A stretch of 15,436 nucleotides of DNA, from positions 1 to 15,436 of the forward strand of contig JAISRF010000190.1 of NCBI GenBank assembly GCA_031273775.1, written 5' to 3'. The position numbers and the translations under genes are program-made. Below, piece by piece: positions 14,699 through 15,436 of the stretch. The first letter of the stretch is position 1. Each line of letters begins with the position of its first letter. This DNA comes from Oscillospiraceae bacterium. Lineage in GTDB: Bacteria; Bacillota; Clostridia; Oscillospirales; Acutalibacteraceae. The notes beneath the pieces are model-generated. The model did not search any database, was not told the origin of the DNA, and saw only the letters and a list, made by a program, of their open reading frames with translations.

Positions 14699-14727
14699 TT
14701 GTCAACGGCAGATGAATGTGCTACAAT
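14699..14727 (+). promoter_or_regulatory. Outward-facing extended -10 promoter near the element end
   Basis: On the plus strand TTGTCA (14699-14704) is followed after 17 bases by TGC-TACAAT (14722-14727), an extended -10 box. It points right, across the attachment site, opposite to all genes of the element. No plus-strand gene follows before the boundary. Confidence 0.6.
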
Positions 14728-14979
14728 GAAATCAGAATCTTTGATGTGGCAGATACACAGGATTTGAATTCCTCTGATTCTGCCAATGCGGGTATTGTCC
14801 CTCCGATGTCCCCCAAACGTCCGATTTTGGATTCAAAACCGCCATTTTGAACTAAGTCAGTCGTGGCAGGGGATTCAGAGATAAAAGTGTTGGAAAGCCT
14901 TTATTTATCAGCGTTTTTTGGGTCAGCGGGTACGGTTAAATAGTGTGAAATTCCGCTCAATACCGTATGAAGTGTAAAA
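14728..14979. other. Gene-free end of the element
   Basis: No convincing coding frame on either strand. It holds an imperfect palindrome (14747-14785, TGGCAGA/TCTGCCA around AGGA-loop-TCCT), an overlapping alternative pair AATCAGA/TCTGATT (14730-14736 with 14773-14779), and a 7-bp inverted repeat TTCAAAA/TTTTGAA (14832-14851). These may be binding sites for integrase or excisionase, or parts of the leader RNA made by the outward promoter; none is established. Confidence 0.5.
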
Positions 14980-15034
14980 CTTAAAATCCCGTTCTGGCAA
15001 CAGAGTACCGGTTCGATTCCGGTCACCAGCACCA
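14980..15034 (+). tRNA. 3' fragment of tRNA-Leu(UAA): attachment site (attR)
   Basis: The stretch reads as anticodon loop CTTAAAA (anticodon TAA), anticodon 3' stem TCCCG, a long variable arm TCTG-GCAA-CAGA as in class II tRNAs, T-arm ACCGG-TTCGATT-CCGGT, acceptor strand CACCAGC, discriminator A and encoded CCA. The 5' half is absent: bases before the loop do not pair with TCCCG and no GCTGGTG acceptor start is found. It is therefore not a working tRNA gene but the duplicated 3' end left by integration. The exact core length cannot be set without the other end. Confidence 0.88.
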
Positions 15035-15066
15035 AAAGGGTTTGACAAAAAAGATCGCCCTGCCTG

Positions 15067-15091
15067 AAACCCGCTCTATGAGCGGGTTTTT
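15067..15091 (+). terminator. Terminator of the original tRNA-Leu gene
   Basis: AAACCCGCTC and GAGCGGGTTT form a perfect 10-bp stem with loop TAT, ending in a T-run on the plus strand 32 bases after the CCA end. It supports the reading that sequence to the right is native chromosome downstream of the tRNA. Confidence 0.92.
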
Positions 15092-15390
15092 CGCGTCTCT
15101 AAGGGTTCGATTTCACAAGGTAACTGCCCTCGTAAACAGATTGGTATTTTGCCTTGCCATCTGGCTTATAACCAACTATCAACCGCCCTTCCCATCTCCC
15201 ATCTTTCCGTTTCCGGATGTTCTCGCTTCGTTTCGGCATGGTTAGATTCTCCCTTCGTATTTGTTTTTTTGACCATGAATTTGACCCCTAATAACTATTT
15301 TACCTTATTTGCATGTCCGCCGTTCGACACTATTTTTCACTATTAATAAAAATAATTTCACAAAATCCGCGTTTTGACGACATAATGCTA
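15092..15390. other. Chromosomal intergenic region
   Basis: No gene is supported. The stretch is pyrimidine-rich in the middle (about 15120-15280) and AT-rich from about 15330. Short open frames here have no ribosome site and no recognisable product. Confidence 0.5.
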
Positions 15391-15420
15391 TTGACAAGTA
15401 ACTCATCACTATGTTACAAT
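15391..15420 (+). promoter_or_regulatory. Strong promoter for a chromosomal gene beyond the window, with possible operator
   Basis: TTGACA (15391-15396), 18 bases, TACAAT (15415-15420), preceded by AT-rich sequence. Inverted repeats GTAAC (15398-15402) and GTTAC (15413-15417) lie in the spacer and -10 region and may bind a repressor. The gene itself starts right of the window. Confidence 0.75.
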
Positions 15421-15436
15421 GAATAGATAACAATAA

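Larger units (their letters stand above)
1..15034. mobile_element. Right-hand part of an integrative conjugative element integrated at tRNA-Leu
   Basis: This is an inference from gene content plus a boundary. The right limit is a 55-nt 3' fragment of a tRNA-Leu(UAA) gene without its 5' half, which is the normal scar of integration into a tRNA 3' end. Inside it lie an excisionase-like protein, parA/parB, a large sortase-anchored protein, TnpV and a giant methylase/helicase-type protein, a combination I associate with Firmicutes ICEs. All genes run leftwards away from the boundary. The left end, integrase, relaxase and secretion genes lie outside the window, so conjugative ability is not shown directly. 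Confidence 0.75.

Noticed and set aside
14699..14705. TTGACA on the minus strand as -35 of the excisionase-like gene
   Set aside because: No -10-like hexamer at 16-18 bases, and the start would fall on the ribosome site of the gene.
14832..14851. Inverted repeat TTCAAAA/TTTTGAA as a terminator
   Set aside because: Weak AT stem with no T-run after it on either strand; kept only as a note on the gene-free region.
14980..15034. Functional tRNA-Leu gene
   Set aside because: Only the 3' part is present; acceptor 5' strand, D-arm and anticodon 5' stem are missing.
1..15436. CRISPR array or insertion sequence
   Set aside because: No regularly spaced short direct repeats, no transposase gene and no terminal inverted repeats with target duplications were seen.

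Overview
The window looks like the right-hand end of an integrative conjugative element (ICE) of a Gram-positive, Clostridia-type bacterium, plus about 0.4 kb of flanking chromosome. Evidence for a Clostridia-like host: AGGAGG-type ribosome sites before nearly every gene, sigma-A promoters, a lipobox lipoprotein, a sortase-anchored surface protein, and a set of accessory genes (giant DNA methylase/helicase, TnpV, parAB, Cna-B stalk protein, tiny DUF3789-like membrane peptide) that I know from Firmicutes ICEs. The assignment below class level is not supportable from the sequence.

Layout: essentially all genes lie on the minus strand, reading from the right end leftwards. At 14980-15034 there is the 3' part of a tRNA-Leu(UAA) gene, from the anticodon loop to CCA, with no matching 5' half, followed by a good terminator (15067-15091). 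This is read as an attachment site (attR), with chromosome to its right. Leftwards come a small excisionase-like DNA-binding protein (14423-14671), a 226-bp leader with palindromes, parA (13354-14196) and parB (12459-13412), a CAP-domain lipoprotein with its own promoter and terminator (11524-12372), and a 1529-residue cell-wall protein with an NlpC/P60-type enzyme head, about 12 Cna-B modules and an IPKTG sorting signal (6840-11429). Next are two tiny overlapping membrane-peptide genes (6717-6839, 6635-6727), two conserved element proteins of unknown role (6038-6556, 5250-5978), and the first 1744 codons of a giant methylase/helicase-type protein that runs off the left edge (1-5232).

The most interesting feature is that tnpV (4008-4373), with its own Shine-Dalgarno site, is entirely nested in the +1 frame inside the giant methylase gene, over a stretch encoding a Gly/Asp/Arg/Pro-rich linker. 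Both frames look like real proteins. Other points of interest are an outward-facing extended -10 promoter at 14699-14727 pointing across the attachment site, a 24-bp near-palindrome in the parA leader that could be the centromere or an operator, and a terminator hairpin only 31 bp before the adhesin start.

Working model: the right-end genes keep the excised circle (parAB) and control excision (Xis-like), the surface genes remodel or decorate the cell wall for mating or adhesion, and the methylase/helicase protects or processes the incoming DNA. The integrase, relaxase and type IV secretion genes are not in this window.
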